From: Cyanobacterium sp. Dongsha4
GTDB taxonomy: Bacteria; Cyanobacteriota; Cyanobacteriia; Cyanobacteriales; Cyanobacteriaceae
Direction of reading: 5' to 3'
Length of the DNA stretch: 64,000 nucleotides
NCBI RefSeq assembly: GCF_036345015.1
Contig: NZ_CP084098.1
Span: 4,043,326 to 4,107,325 of the forward strand
Of the stretch, positions 51,263-62,162 are shown in pieces. The first letter of the stretch is position 1; each line of letters opens with the position of its first letter. The notes under the pieces were generated by a model. The model was not told the DNA's origin, did not search any database, and worked only from the letters and a program-made list of their open reading frames with translations. Position numbers and translations under genes: made by a program.

Positions 51263-51397
51263 CTATCGTTGAATAAATTGCATTGCAGTAATTGCACCGA
51301 TAAAGAAGACACTAGGCACAGCTAAAGTGTGTACAGCTAACCATCTTACGGTGAAAATAGGATAAGATACAGGTTGATTAGGATTATTACTTGTCAT
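51263..51397 (-). CDS. psbF: Cytochrome b559 beta subunit
   Basis: 44 residues. [20 protein letters not shown] contains the haem-ligand His; the helix ends [13 protein letters not shown]. With PsbE it forms cytochrome b559 of the PSII core. Confidence 0.96.
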   Translation of the reverse strand: MTSNNPNQPVSYPIFTVRWLAVHTLAVPSVFFIGAITAMQFIQR

Positions 51398-51428
51398 TTT
51401 ATTTACCTTTTTAATGAATCTTCACTAA

Positions 51429-51674
51429 CTATTTATTAAATTGTTCGATTTGATTTTTCGCTTCATAGCGATCATTAATAATGGGTAACTCTTGACGGGT
51501 TTGGGTAAAATACTCATCAGGGCGAGGAGTGCCAAAAACGTCGTAAGCTAAACCAGTACTTACAAATAACCAACCAGCAATAAACAGCATAGGAATAGTG
51601 ATGCTATGGATAACCCAATAGCGTACACTGGTTACTATATCGGAAAACGGACGCTCACCAGTAGTTCCAGCCAT
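51429..51674 (-). CDS. psbE: Cytochrome b559 alpha subunit
   Basis: 81 residues. [20 protein letters not shown], then [15 protein letters not shown] with the haem-ligand His. The lumenal tail ([18 protein letters not shown]) is typical. First gene of psbEFLJ, 55 bases downstream of ycf48, so cotranscription with the assembly factors is likely. Confidence 0.97.
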   Translation of the reverse strand: MAGTTGERPFSDIVTSVRYWVIHSITIPMLFIAGWLFVSTGLAYDVFGTPRPDEYFTQTRQELPIINDRYEAKNQIEQFNK

Positions 51675-51729
51675 AGTTAAAGTTTGCCTCCTAAATTTTG
51701 ATTGTTAACTAATTTACAACATTGAGAGC

Positions 51730-52755
51730 TTAAGTAGCACTTGATTGACTAACATCAGCACTCTGAGTATTATATTTTAACAGAACACCACGCTCTCCTA
51801 AAATAAAACCTTTATTCTCACCCACAAAAACAATTTTGTAGAGGTTTGATGGTACTGACTCTATTTCTCTGTCTTTGAACCAAGATTGTCCATTATCTTT
51901 ACTCAATAAGAGATTTCCACTACCCCCTGCTAACCAAATTTGTTCTTGATTTTGCACGGTTAAATCCAAAAAGCCCCAACTGGTAGCATATTCAGGAGTA
52001 ATTGCTTCTTCCCATTCCTCAAAATTATTAGGTTGACTGAATTGTATTTGTCCTCCTCTTGCAATCAACCAGAGGCGATCGCCCCCATCAAGAAAACCCA
52101 TATTTTGTAAGCGTCGAGAAGATGTACGTTGATGAGGAGTCCATTCAGTATCTCCCGGTTGCCATGTAGAATAGAAATTACCTCTGGCACTAACTGCAAC
52201 ATATTTTCCATCTTCAGAGCGGGTAATACTACGGGCAACACCGACTGCACCTTCTACTAGGGCTTTCCAAGTCTTACCACCATCGGTAGTTTTGTAAATA
52301 GCACCTAAATTTGTTACCATCTCGGCAGTTTGGTCATCAAGAGCGGTAATATCATAGGGAGAGCCGGGTAATTTTTCACTCAAAGGTATTCTTTCCCAAG
52401 TTTCTCCTCCATTGTTTGTATGGAGAAGTACAGAAGGCATACCTGTAATCCAACCTTCATTGTCATAAAAGCTAACACCAGTGAAATTAACTTTTTCTTC
52501 CCCTAAATCGATAATTTTTTGTTGCCAATTATCACCGCCATCTTTTGTTTCAAACAAAGTTGCTCTTGTACCCACTAACCAACCATGATTGTAGTCGTTA
52601 GTAAAGTCTATATCTGCAAAAGTCGATTCTGCATCCAAAGAGATTAATTGCCAAGGATTATAACTAAGAGAAGGCAAAAAAGCACAACTTACACACAAAA
52701 AGCCAATTAGTATAGATACTAAAAATGGTTTTAATTTATTTAAAAATAATTTCAT
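51730..52755 (-). CDS. ycf48: Photosystem II assembly factor Ycf48/HCF136
   Basis: 341 residues from MKLFLNKLK (a longer frame starts five codons earlier). A lipoprotein signal ([16 protein letters not shown]) predicts a lipid-anchored lumenal protein. A seven-bladed propeller follows, with repeated DGG-x-x-W or NGG-x-x-W turns ([34 protein letters not shown]). Ycf48 binds precursor D1 early in PSII assembly and repair. It is preceded by rubA and followed by psbEFLJ, the conserved order. Confidence 0.93.
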   Translation of the reverse strand: MKLFLNKLKPFLVSILIGFLCVSCAFLPSLSYNPWQLISLDAESTFADIDFTNDYNHGWLVGTRATLFETKDGGDNWQQKIIDLGEEKVNFTGVSFYDNEGWITGMPSVLLHTNNGGETWERIPLSEKLPGSPYDITALDDQTAEMVTNLGAIYKTTDGGKTWKALVEGAVGVARSITRSEDGKYVAVSARGNFYSTWQPGDTEWTPHQRTSSRRLQNMGFLDGGDRLWLIARGGQIQFSQPNNFEEWEEAITPEYATSWGFLDLTVQNQEQIWLAGGSGNLLLSKDNGQSWFKDREIESVPSNLYKIVFVGENKGFILGERGVLLKYNTQSADVSQSSAT

Positions 52756-52800
52756 TTGTATTCCCAACAATAAAAATTAATGGACTAATCAGAGAAAAAT

Positions 52801-53148
52801 CTAGTTCAATCCATATAAGCTAAGGAAAAATAAAACTCCCAAAGCTAAAGCACTAAAAATAAGTAAATTTTTCTGCCCCGGAGTTAAGCGATTAACACCA
52901 AAGCCATAATCTAGGTTTTCCGCAAATCCTGAAGGAGCGTCAATTGCACCTATATTTACAAATACAGTTCTACTTGCACCACACACAGGACATCGCCAGT
53001 TACTAGGTAAGTCCGTGAATAGAGTTCCCGGAGGGATATTGGTTTTACTATCACCTTTAGAAGGCACATAGGTATATCCACAAGAACGACACTCGTAGCT
53101 CGATGGTGCTTGTTCGGCTAGGGTTTTTTCTTTACCTGCTTCACTCAT
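52801..53148 (-). CDS. rubA: Membrane-anchored rubredoxin RubA
   Basis: 115 residues. Two CxxC iron ligand pairs (YECRSCGYTY, WRCPVCGA) are followed by a C-terminal membrane helix (NLLIFSALALGVLFFLSLYG). RubA is required for photosystem assembly in cyanobacteria and plants. Upstream of ycf48 and psbEFLJ on the same strand. Confidence 0.95.
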   Translation of the reverse strand: MSEAGKEKTLAEQAPSSYECRSCGYTYVPSKGDSKTNIPPGTLFTDLPSNWRCPVCGASRTVFVNIGAIDAPSGFAENLDYGFGVNRLTPGQKNLLIFSALALGVLFFLSLYGLN

Positions 53149-53325
53149 GATTTAATTTGTCAAAGCAAATCTTAAAAGTTCTTTAAGAATTATTACATAA
53201 AAACCCTCACTCCGCAGATTATTTTCAGAAAAGGGCAAGGGTAAATAGTGAATAGTAAATAATTATTAATTATTAATAACTTCTAACTTTTAACTCCGAA
53301 CTCCGAACCCCGAACCCCATTCAGG

Positions 53326-55231
<1,906 letters not shown>

Positions 55232-55861
55232 TCAATAGCGGTAATCACAACTATCTTTCAGGCTATATAAAACTCTCTCCTTTTCCGCAATCATCATTTG
55301 GGCAAAAGAAGGATAACGATTTGCACCGGGTAACTCATTGCCGAAAAACCATGCTTCCCATTCTCCATCATCAGTAACTACTTGGGGATTTAATAAATAT
55401 ATTGCTGAGTCAATTAATGGGCTTAAAGCCAAAGCACTACATAAATATTCTGTTCTCAAATAAATGCAATCTTGCTCCTCTCCGTAAACAAAATACTTCT
55501 CATCAGATACATAATTATTTGTGCCATTATGCCAAGTTTCCACTAATTCAGGTTCTTGTTTTATTAACCAATCAACTTCTTCCGTTGACCATAATATACC
55601 GTCTTCCGCATCCATTGCTAATTGTACCCAACCATTGCTAGTTCTCAAAAAATCCTTATATGAAGGGGGTAGTTTTTTCTTTAAGCGATTTTCTAAGTTT
55701 TCAATTTGTGATGGTGTTGCTGGAGGTTTGAACAGGGTTTTTGTGGTTAAAAACTCTAATTCAGATTCAGTTAAATAGGAAATATTCTCTTCTTTTTGTA
55801 GAGATGAAAGTATTTCTAGTGCTTCCTGAGACCATTTTTCCAGAAAATCTAACCAATTCAT
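55232..55861 (-). CDS. SMI1/KNR4 (SUKH) family protein
   Basis: 209 residues from ATG 55,861. SUKH motifs: PATPSQIENLENRLKKKLPP, SYKDFLRTSNGW and later YGEEQDCIYLRTEYL. In other bacteria SUKH proteins are often immunity proteins to contact-dependent nuclease toxins; no toxin gene is adjacent here, so it may be an orphan immunity or housekeeping protein. Confidence 0.75.
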   Translation of the reverse strand: MNWLDFLEKWSQEALEILSSLQKEENISYLTESELEFLTTKTLFKPPATPSQIENLENRLKKKLPPSYKDFLRTSNGWVQLAMDAEDGILWSTEEVDWLIKQEPELVETWHNGTNNYVSDEKYFVYGEEQDCIYLRTEYLCSALALSPLIDSAIYLLNPQVVTDDGEWEAWFFGNELPGANRYPSFAQMMIAEKERVLYSLKDSCDYRY

Positions 55862-55947
55862 AGGCAAATCAGTTTTTTTGATTCATCATAGCAATTAATA
55901 TTAATCATGAACGAATTGCAAACTAATTTTAATAATTGCTCATAAAT

Positions 55948-57876
55948 ATGACTATGAATCAAAATGTAACTCCAGATTATTTTTCTCTCAATTCTCTGGG
56001 GGAAATGTGGGATTTATTACCTAGCTATTGCGGTGATATAATTGCTTTATCTGACCCTCATAGTGAGCCAGAAGTGAGGTTAACTTATGAAGATGTGGCA
56101 AAAACTATTAAACAATTTGCTTCAGCTTTACAGTCTTTAGATATTAAATCTGGTGAAAAAATTGCCCTTTTTGCTGATAATAGTCCCCGTTGGTTAATTG
56201 CTGATCAAGGTATTATTATTAATGGTTGTGCTGATGCGGTGCGATCGCCTCTTGCAGATCGTGAGGAGCTATTATATATCTTAGAACATAGTGACAGTTC
56301 GGTGTTAGTTATTCAAGATGTGGCTAGTCTTGAAAAGTTAAGACCTGAATTAGATGATTTTTCTTTAAAATTTGTGGTTTTACTCTCTGATGAGGAAGTT
56401 AGTCGGGATTATCCCCATACTATTTATAATTTCTCTCAATTTCTCCAATTAGGAGCTCAACGCCCTTTTATTTTTGTTCCCGTTGAAAAAGACGCTTTAG
56501 CAACTTTAATCTATACTTCTGGCACGACAGGAAAACCGAAAGGAGTAATGTTATCTCATCGTAATTTATTACACCAAGTCTGTCATCTCGACACTATTTT
56601 ACAACCAAAAAAAGGCGATCGCATCTTAAGTATTTTACCGAGTTGGCATTCCTACGAAAGAGCGGCGGAGTATTTCTTACTCTCAAGGGGAACAACTCTA
56701 ATTTATACTAATATTCGCTACTTTAAGCAAGATTTGAAGAAAATTAAACCCCATCACATGATTGGAGTGCCTCGTTTATGGGAATCTATTTATGAGGGTG
56801 TGCAAAAACAATTCCGTGACGGCAGTAAAACTCAGCAAAAATTAGTCAATTTCTTCCTAACTACCTCTGAAAAATATATCAAAGCCAAACGCATGGAAAA
56901 AGGCTTAGATTTAGAACATTTAAACCCTAGTGGTGGAGAAAAACTAACGGCAAAAATTACCTCAACCTTACTATCACCCGTTCATAAACTGGGAGATAAA
57001 TTAGTCTATACTAAAGTCCGAGAAGGTGTAGGCGGTTGCGTACAGACATGGGTAAGCGGTGGTGGTTCATTAGCGAAACATATTGATAACTTTTTCCAAA
57101 TAGTAGGTATTCCCTTAATTGTTGGCTATGGCTTAACGGAAACCTCCCCTGTTACTAACGCCCGTCGCATCACTCGTAACATCGTAGGTGCATCAGGGCA
57201 ACCTATCCCCGAAACAGAAATAAAAATCGTCAACCCTGAAACCCGTGAAACTTTGCCTCAAGGCGAAAAAGGTTTAGTTTTTATCCGAGGCACTCAGGTT
57301 ATGCAGGGATATTATAAAAATCCTGAAGCTACAGCAAAAGCCATTGACGAGGAAGGATGGTTTGACAGTGGTGATTTAGGTTGGGTAACACCTGACAATG
57401 ACTTAGTAATTACAGGCAGAGCGAAGGATACTATCGTTTTGAGTAACGGGGAAAATATTGAACCTCAACCCCTTGAGGATGCTTGTGTGCGTAGCCCTTA
57501 TATTGACCAAATTATGGTTGTAGGACAAGATCAAAAATATTTAGGGGCGTTGATTGTGCCTAATTTGGAAGCGTTACAGCAATGGGGAGAAGAGCAAAAT
57601 CGTATTCTTAACTTACCTTCGGTGGGGGCAAGTCGAGCAGAAATTGAAAAAAGCGACCTTTACAGTAGTGGGGTTTTAAGCCTTTATAAGCAAGAATTAG
57701 CCCGTGAGGTCAAAAACAGACCCGGATACCGAATTGATGACCGTATTAGCGTTTTTGAGTTGATTTTAGAGCCTTTTTCCATAGACAATGGGATGATGAC
57801 TCAAACTCTAAAAATTAAACGTCCTGTAATAACTAACCATTATCAGGATATGATTAATTCGATGTTTACAAAATAG
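55948..57876 (+). CDS. aas: Long-chain acyl-activating enzyme (acyl-ACP synthetase type)
   Basis: 642 residues from ATG 55,948. AMP-binding motifs: LIYTSGTTGKPKGVMLSHRN (P-loop), YGLTETSPV and DSGDLGWVTPDNDLVITGRAKD. The internal VREGVGGCVQTWVSGGGSLA matches the cyanobacterial Aas/long-chain fatty acid ligase group, which recycles free fatty acids to acyl-ACP. Length is close to family members. Confidence 0.88.
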   Translation: MTMNQNVTPDYFSLNSLGEMWDLLPSYCGDIIALSDPHSEPEVRLTYEDVAKTIKQFASALQSLDIKSGEKIALFADNSPRWLIADQGIIINGCADAVRSPLADREELLYILEHSDSSVLVIQDVASLEKLRPELDDFSLKFVVLLSDEEVSRDYPHTIYNFSQFLQLGAQRPFIFVPVEKDALATLIYTSGTTGKPKGVMLSHRNLLHQVCHLDTILQPKKGDRILSILPSWHSYERAAEYFLLSRGTTLIYTNIRYFKQDLKKIKPHHMIGVPRLWESIYEGVQKQFRDGSKTQQKLVNFFLTTSEKYIKAKRMEKGLDLEHLNPSGGEKLTAKITSTLLSPVHKLGDKLVYTKVREGVGGCVQTWVSGGGSLAKHIDNFFQIVGIPLIVGYGLTETSPVTNARRITRNIVGASGQPIPETEIKIVNPETRETLPQGEKGLVFIRGTQVMQGYYKNPEATAKAIDEEGWFDSGDLGWVTPDNDLVITGRAKDTIVLSNGENIEPQPLEDACVRSPYIDQIMVVGQDQKYLGALIVPNLEALQQWGEEQNRILNLPSVGASRAEIEKSDLYSSGVLSLYKQELAREVKNRPGYRIDDRISVFELILEPFSIDNGMMTQTLKIKRPVITNHYQDMINSMFTK

Positions 57877-57900
57877 TTTTTAGGAAAATTTTTAGCTACA

Positions 57901-58332
57901 ATGGACTTACAAAAATTAGTTTTAAAGCGTCCTGTCAATGTTAAGGTTATTGTTACCCCTGCTTGGCAAGATGAGGCACAAAAACAATTACAAGCTCAAA
58001 TTAACCAAATTGATCAACAAATGCTACAGTTAGATCAACAAGGTCAAAGTGCGATCGCAGAAATTAGAAAACAAGGTAGCCTACAGGCAAACCAGCAGAT
58101 AGAAAATATCCAAAGCCAAGTTAATCAAAAGAAAAACGAATTACTACAGCAAAAAAACCAATTCTTACAACAAATGCAACAAGTGCAGTTACTAGAATTA
58201 GGACAGGAAGTAGTACAAGCTCAAATGGAAAGTTTCTTTGAAGTACAAGTTGGGGATAATCTTCTACAAAAACTAAATATGGAAGTTGTGCTTCGGGATG
58301 GAGTAATAGAGGAAATTAGAGGGAATATCTAA
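57901..58332 (+). CDS. YlqD-family coiled-coil protein
   Basis: 143 residues. An N-terminal strand LVLKRPVNVKVIVTP is followed by a Q-rich coiled coil (about 25-110) and a C-terminal EVQVGDNLLQKLNMEVVLRD. This matches the YlqD group. Its function is unknown; it lies 24 bases after aas and is probably cotranscribed with it. Confidence 0.7.
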   Translation: MDLQKLVLKRPVNVKVIVTPAWQDEAQKQLQAQINQIDQQMLQLDQQGQSAIAEIRKQGSLQANQQIENIQSQVNQKKNELLQQKNQFLQQMQQVQLLELGQEVVQAQMESFFEVQVGDNLLQKLNMEVVLRDGVIEEIRGNI

Positions 58333-58359
58333 GTAAAAAGTGAGGAGAGGTATTAGGGG

Positions 58360-58695
58360 TTAGGAGTTACAAATTTCTTGAAGAGTTAACAAATTAGGAA
58401 TATCAACATCTGATGTTTTCCAAACTTCATCTAAGTTTGTCTCTTCATATTCATGAATTAAATTATCTCGCATTCCCGCAATCAAAGACCAAGGAATTTC
58501 TTGGTGTATGCTTCTTAATTCAAAAGATAGACGTTTGACTGCTTCGCCAATAATTAAAAGTTGATATAGAATAGCTGATTGGACTTGATCATTTTTGAGA
58601 AATGCTTTTTTGTCTAAACCACTTTTATATCTTATGATTTTGCGACAGGCGTTAATTATATCTATTAAATAAGCCTTATCCTTATTCTTTGACAT
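58360..58695 (-). CDS. hepT: HepT-like ribonuclease toxin (DUF86)
   Basis: 111 residues. Conserved R-x4-H-x-Y motif in RDNLIHEYEE, with VQSAILYQLLIIGEAVKRLS typical of HEPN proteins. It pairs with the nucleotidyltransferase gene that overlaps it by 14 bases. In characterised pairs MntA adds AMP to the HepT tyrosine to silence it. Confidence 0.88.
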   Translation of the reverse strand: MSKNKDKAYLIDIINACRKIIRYKSGLDKKAFLKNDQVQSAILYQLLIIGEAVKRLSFELRSIHQEIPWSLIAGMRDNLIHEYEETNLDEVWKTSDVDIPNLLTLQEICNS

Positions 58696-59008
58696 AAATG
58701 ACTTTGTTAGTTTTTAAAATCTCTTGTTTCCGTAGCCAGTTTTCGCTATTTTCGATAGATTTTCGATTAACTAAATCAACTTTTCTGTTTAAAGTTAGGG
58801 CTAATTCTTCTTTCATTTTTACACGATCAAATAAGCTCCAATCAGAATTGTCAGAAAATTTAACTAAACAATCAATATCACTATCTGAATTAAAATCATC
58901 TCTTAAAACAGAACCAAAAACAGCAAATTCTACAATCTCCCATTTATGACAAAATTCAGCAATTTTTTTCAGAGGAATATTAAAATTTATGTTTAAGGTT
59001 GTAGTCAT
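58682..59008 (-). CDS. mntA: MntA-like nucleotidyltransferase antitoxin
   Basis: 108 residues. The minimal nucleotidyltransferase signature GSVLRDDFNSDSDID (GS-x10-D-x-D) is intact, followed by DLVNRKSI. It is encoded upstream of and overlapping hepT, the usual order of MNT-HepT toxin-antitoxin modules. Confidence 0.88.
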   Translation of the reverse strand: MTTTLNINFNIPLKKIAEFCHKWEIVEFAVFGSVLRDDFNSDSDIDCLVKFSDNSDWSLFDRVKMKEELALTLNRKVDLVNRKSIENSENWLRKQEILKTNKVIYVKE

Positions 59009-59324
59009 TTTCCTTAACTTAATTAAAAAATTAAGATACTTATATAATCTCAGTTCGGTTTAAGAATATCGGATAAGGCTAAGTTTCAGGTAGCAGTTTT
59101 TAGGTTTTTTTTCTAATGTCTAGTGAATGAGTTCAAAAATTAAAAAGAAGAAAATCGATGAACACACGCTTTTCGTAAATTATTATAACTTTTCTTTCTT
59201 CCCTCTTTTTAAATCCGCTATCAAAACCAATAAACTTATTTAGAACTCAGGTTATATAGAGTCCACTTTAAGATATTATACCCCAATTGAAAAATGTCAT
59301 TTTTAATCAAGCTACGACAAAACT
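59009..59324. other. Intergenic region with copy 4 of the 34-bp repeat
   Basis: No gene seen. CTCAGTTCGGTTTAAGAATA then TCGGATAAG lies at 59,049-59,077. The remainder is AT-rich and plain. Confidence 0.65.
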
Positions 59325-60296
59325 ATGTCATCTCAACCAGAATTATCTCTATTAATTCCTTGCTATAACGAGGAGGAGAATTTACCTGTCTTATTTTCTC
59401 GCTTAGAATCTGTTTTACAAACCCTTAATCTCAATTACGAAATAGTTTGTATTAATGACGGTAGTAAAGATAACACATTGAAATGTTTGGTTGAATTTCA
59501 TCAACGGGATAAAAGAATTAAAATTATTAATCTTTCCCGTAATTTTGGCAAAGAAATAGCGATGAGTGCAGGATTAGACTATACTAAAGGCAAAACTGTA
59601 ATTCCTATTGATGCTGATTTACAAGACCCTCCAGAATTAATTATTGATTTATTAGCAAAATGGCGAGAAGGCTATGATGTTGTTTATGCAGTTAGAAAGA
59701 CTCGTCAAGGAGAATCATGGATAAAAAGGAAAACGGCGGAGTATTTTTATAGTTTGATTGGTAAAATTAGCACCATTCCTATTCCTGCGAATACGGGGGA
59801 TTATCGTTTATTAGATGAAAAGGTGGTTAAAGCCTTAAGGAAAATACCAGAAAGAAATCGTTTTATGAAAGGATTATTTTCTTGGGTAGGGTATAAACAA
59901 ACAGCAATTTACTTCGATCGCCTCCCCCGTTATGGAGGAAAAACCAGCTTTAACTATTGGAAATTGTGGAATTTTGCTTTAGATGGGATTACTTCTTTTA
60001 GTTCAATTCCTTTGAAAGTATGGAGTTATTTTGGCTTATTTATATCTTTTATTTCTCTTTTATACGGTCTTTTCTTAGTATTAAAAACAATTATTTTAGG
60101 GGTTGATTTACCCGGTTATGCTTCTACCATTGTGGCAATTTTGTTTTTAGGGGGCATTCAATTAATTACTCTGGGAGTGATAGGAGAATATATTGCTCGT
60201 ATATATGAAGAAGTGAAACAAAGACCTTTATATTTAATTAGGGAAACCTACGGTATTGAAGATGATTTGAGTTCGGAGTTCGGAGTTCGGAGTTAA
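59325..60296 (+). CDS. GtrB/DPMS-like family 2 glycosyltransferase
   Basis: 323 residues. GT-A motifs LSLLIPCYNEEENLP, VCINDGSKDNT and DADLQDPPE, with NFGKEIAMSAGLDY. Two C-terminal membrane helices (about 230-290) follow, as in undecaprenyl-phosphate glycosyltransferases of the GtrB/YfdH type. It would load a sugar onto a lipid carrier for surface glycan modification. The last residues (SSEFGVRS) are encoded by a TTCGGAG heptamer array that also supplies the stop. Confidence 0.88.
   Translation: MSSQPELSLLIPCYNEEENLPVLFSRLESVLQTLNLNYEIVCINDGSKDNTLKCLVEFHQRDKRIKIINLSRNFGKEIAMSAGLDYTKGKTVIPIDADLQDPPELIIDLLAKWREGYDVVYAVRKTRQGESWIKRKTAEYFYSLIGKISTIPIPANTGDYRLLDEKVVKALRKIPERNRFMKGLFSWVGYKQTAIYFDRLPRYGGKTSFNYWKLWNFALDGITSFSSIPLKVWSYFGLFISFISLLYGLFLVLKTIILGVDLPGYASTIVAILFLGGIQLITLGVIGEYIARIYEEVKQRPLYLIRETYGIEDDLSSEFGVRS
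60272..60294 (+). repeat. TTCGGAG heptamers at the 3' end of the glycosyltransferase gene
   Basis: Three GTTCGGA units ending GTTAA; the array is translated into the C-terminus and contains the stop codon. Confidence 0.8.
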
Positions 60297-60374
60297 AATG
60301 AGATAAGTACTATTTTCCCATAAAATAGTTTAAAAGAATTTAATTTATATATTTAATTTAATCTGTATTTTTAA

Positions 60375-61007
60375 ATGACTGACTCTAACACCGAATTGAT
60401 TAATCAGGAAAAATCTGATAAATCAGAAATTACCATCCTTAAGACGCTTCCCGATTTAATTTTGCCTCCTCCTAGTGGCATGATGAGAGTACAACAACAG
60501 CTAGATTTGTTATTATTAGCTTTGGAGGCTCTACAGTTAGGTGGTTCAGAGTATATGTTAGCAATAGGTAAAGAGTTAGAATTAAATCCTATTATCAAAA
60601 ATCGTCTGAGTTTGTGGCGTTTACGTTGCAGTAATCCTTGGCGTAAGTGCTACACAAGAGAATCATTAAACTTAGCACAGGTTAAGGCTTTAACCCTCAT
60701 TACCGTTAAATGTGCCAAAAAATTTGTGCTTCCTATTCGTCAATTGTTAGTAGCGGCACAACAAATGGAAGATAAAGGAATGCCTTTAGAAAATAATTTT
60801 CGTCTTTCTGAATATTTTAGTAGATTTCGATCGCATTTTCTTCGTCGGATGAATCATCGTCGTGCCAAGGTTTCTATTTATGCGTCTTCCCCCGATGAAT
60901 TGAATAAATTGGCATTATCTTTACTAGAAGAATTGTTATTCTACACTGGTATTCGAGGAGAAGAAAGACTATGGGTGAAAATTTTTGATGGGGAAGTTTT
61001 AAATTAG
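60375..61007 (+). CDS. DUF3038 cyanobacterial protein
   Basis: 210 residues. LDLLLLALEALQLGGSEYML, then NRLSLWRLRCSNPWRK, match what I recall of DUF3038, found almost only in cyanobacteria. No signal peptide; mostly helical. Function unknown. Confidence 0.75.
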   Translation: MTDSNTELINQEKSDKSEITILKTLPDLILPPPSGMMRVQQQLDLLLLALEALQLGGSEYMLAIGKELELNPIIKNRLSLWRLRCSNPWRKCYTRESLNLAQVKALTLITVKCAKKFVLPIRQLLVAAQQMEDKGMPLENNFRLSEYFSRFRSHFLRRMNHRRAKVSIYASSPDELNKLALSLLEELLFYTGIRGEERLWVKIFDGEVLN

Positions 61008-61100
61008 CAATATCAAGAAAATGGGAGACTGAAACATTTATTTTGGAAATATCGTCTTTTAATAAGGATATTATATTTGTTTAAACAGTTAATTAATTTT

Positions 61101-61904
61101 ATGAAATTTAGTTATTTAATCAAATCCCGTTTTTCATACCTATCTTTTTTTCTAATTTTTAGTAGTTTATTAACTCCCTTATCTATTATTTCTTTTCTGG
61201 AAAAGCCTGTTATTGCTAGAGAGAATTCTCTGAATTTCATAAGCAGGGGAGAAGGAGTTTTTACTTTAGAAGGAAGACAACAGACGAAAATTAGTTCAGT
61301 TTCGTTTAACTCCACCAATAATCAGAATGGTCAAGTTAGTATTATTTTGAATAATAATCAAACTATTAATTTTGATGGTAGAGTATCTCGGCAAAATGCT
61401 AATCAGTTAAGAATTCAAGTTACTAATTCAGGTATGGCTAATGCTAGTGGAGTACTTTTACTTGAACATAATGACAATGATATTGTTTTATTAGAAGGAA
61501 AAGGTTATTTGGATTCTCAGGGATTTTCAATCATTTTTCGCAATAGAAACGCTAGTTTACCTCCTGTCACTAATTATAGTCCTTTAAATTTAATCCAAAG
61601 AGGTCAAGGTTTACTTAATATTCAAGGAAGACAAAATCAACAACTCAATTTTGTTTCTGTGCAAATTAACAGTCAAGGACAAGCTGATATTTCTTTCGGA
61701 TTACAAAATGGCGATCGCATCTCTTTTGGAGGACAAGAAAGCCACAGAGATAGCACGAATATAAAAATTAGATTAACCAATTCTAGTTCAGCTTCTGCCA
61801 GTGGGTTTATGAATATTCGCTATGGTGCAAATAATTCGATTATCAATCTAGTAGGAGATGGGGAAATTGATGGGCAATCCTTTCTTGTTAATTTCTCTCA
61901 ATAA
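61101..61904 (+). CDS. Secreted protein with two tandem beta-rich repeats
   Basis: 267 residues from ATG 61,101. A signal peptide (LSFFLIFSSLLTPLSIISF...IAR) precedes two homologous domains of about 100 residues. Each opens RGEGVFTLEGRQ or RGQGLLNIQGRQ and closes with ASG-x-x-x-x, an acidic turn and (G/D)G-x-x-D-(S/G)-QGFSI or QSFLV. The repeat suggests an internal duplication; an extracytoplasmic role is likely but unknown. Confidence 0.65.
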   Translation: MKFSYLIKSRFSYLSFFLIFSSLLTPLSIISFLEKPVIARENSLNFISRGEGVFTLEGRQQTKISSVSFNSTNNQNGQVSIILNNNQTINFDGRVSRQNANQLRIQVTNSGMANASGVLLLEHNDNDIVLLEGKGYLDSQGFSIIFRNRNASLPPVTNYSPLNLIQRGQGLLNIQGRQNQQLNFVSVQINSQGQADISFGLQNGDRISFGGQESHRDSTNIKIRLTNSSSASASGFMNIRYGANNSIINLVGDGEIDGQSFLVNFSQ

Positions 61905-61977
61905 GTCAGTTTACATTTAAGTCTTGAGGGATTGCGGTATTGGAGTGTTAAGGAGAAACTAATTAATTATCTTTGCC

Positions 61978-62041
61978 CTCCCCCCTCAAGAGAGAGGATA
62001 AAGGGGGTTTCTTTTGAGGGGAGACACAGAGGGGTTTGACT
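61978..62041 (-). repeat. Dispersed 60-bp repeat, copy 2 (inverted relative to 29,615)
   Basis: GAGGATAAAGGGGGTTTCTT then TTGAGGGGAGACACAGAGG; the reverse complement matches the copy at 29,615. Confidence 0.75.
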
Positions 62042-62051
62042 TTTCTTTGCC

Positions 62052-62087
62052 CTTTACCTGCGGCTAATTAATTATTAATGGCTTTTG
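62052..62087 (+). repeat. 36-bp direct repeat, copy 1
   Basis: CTTTACCTGCGGCTAATTAA then TTATTAATGGCTTTTG. Repeated exactly 75 bases later. Confidence 0.85.
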
Positions 62088-62126
62088 ATCAAGGTAATAG
62101 CATTGTACTAGTAGCTAATAATCAGG

Positions 62127-62162
62127 CTTTACCTGCGGCTAATTAATTATTAATGGCTTTTG
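62127..62162 (+). repeat. 36-bp direct repeat, copy 2
   Basis: Second exact copy; its right end covers the stop codon of the reverse-strand kinase-like gene. Copy 1 is probably a duplicated gene end. Confidence 0.85.
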
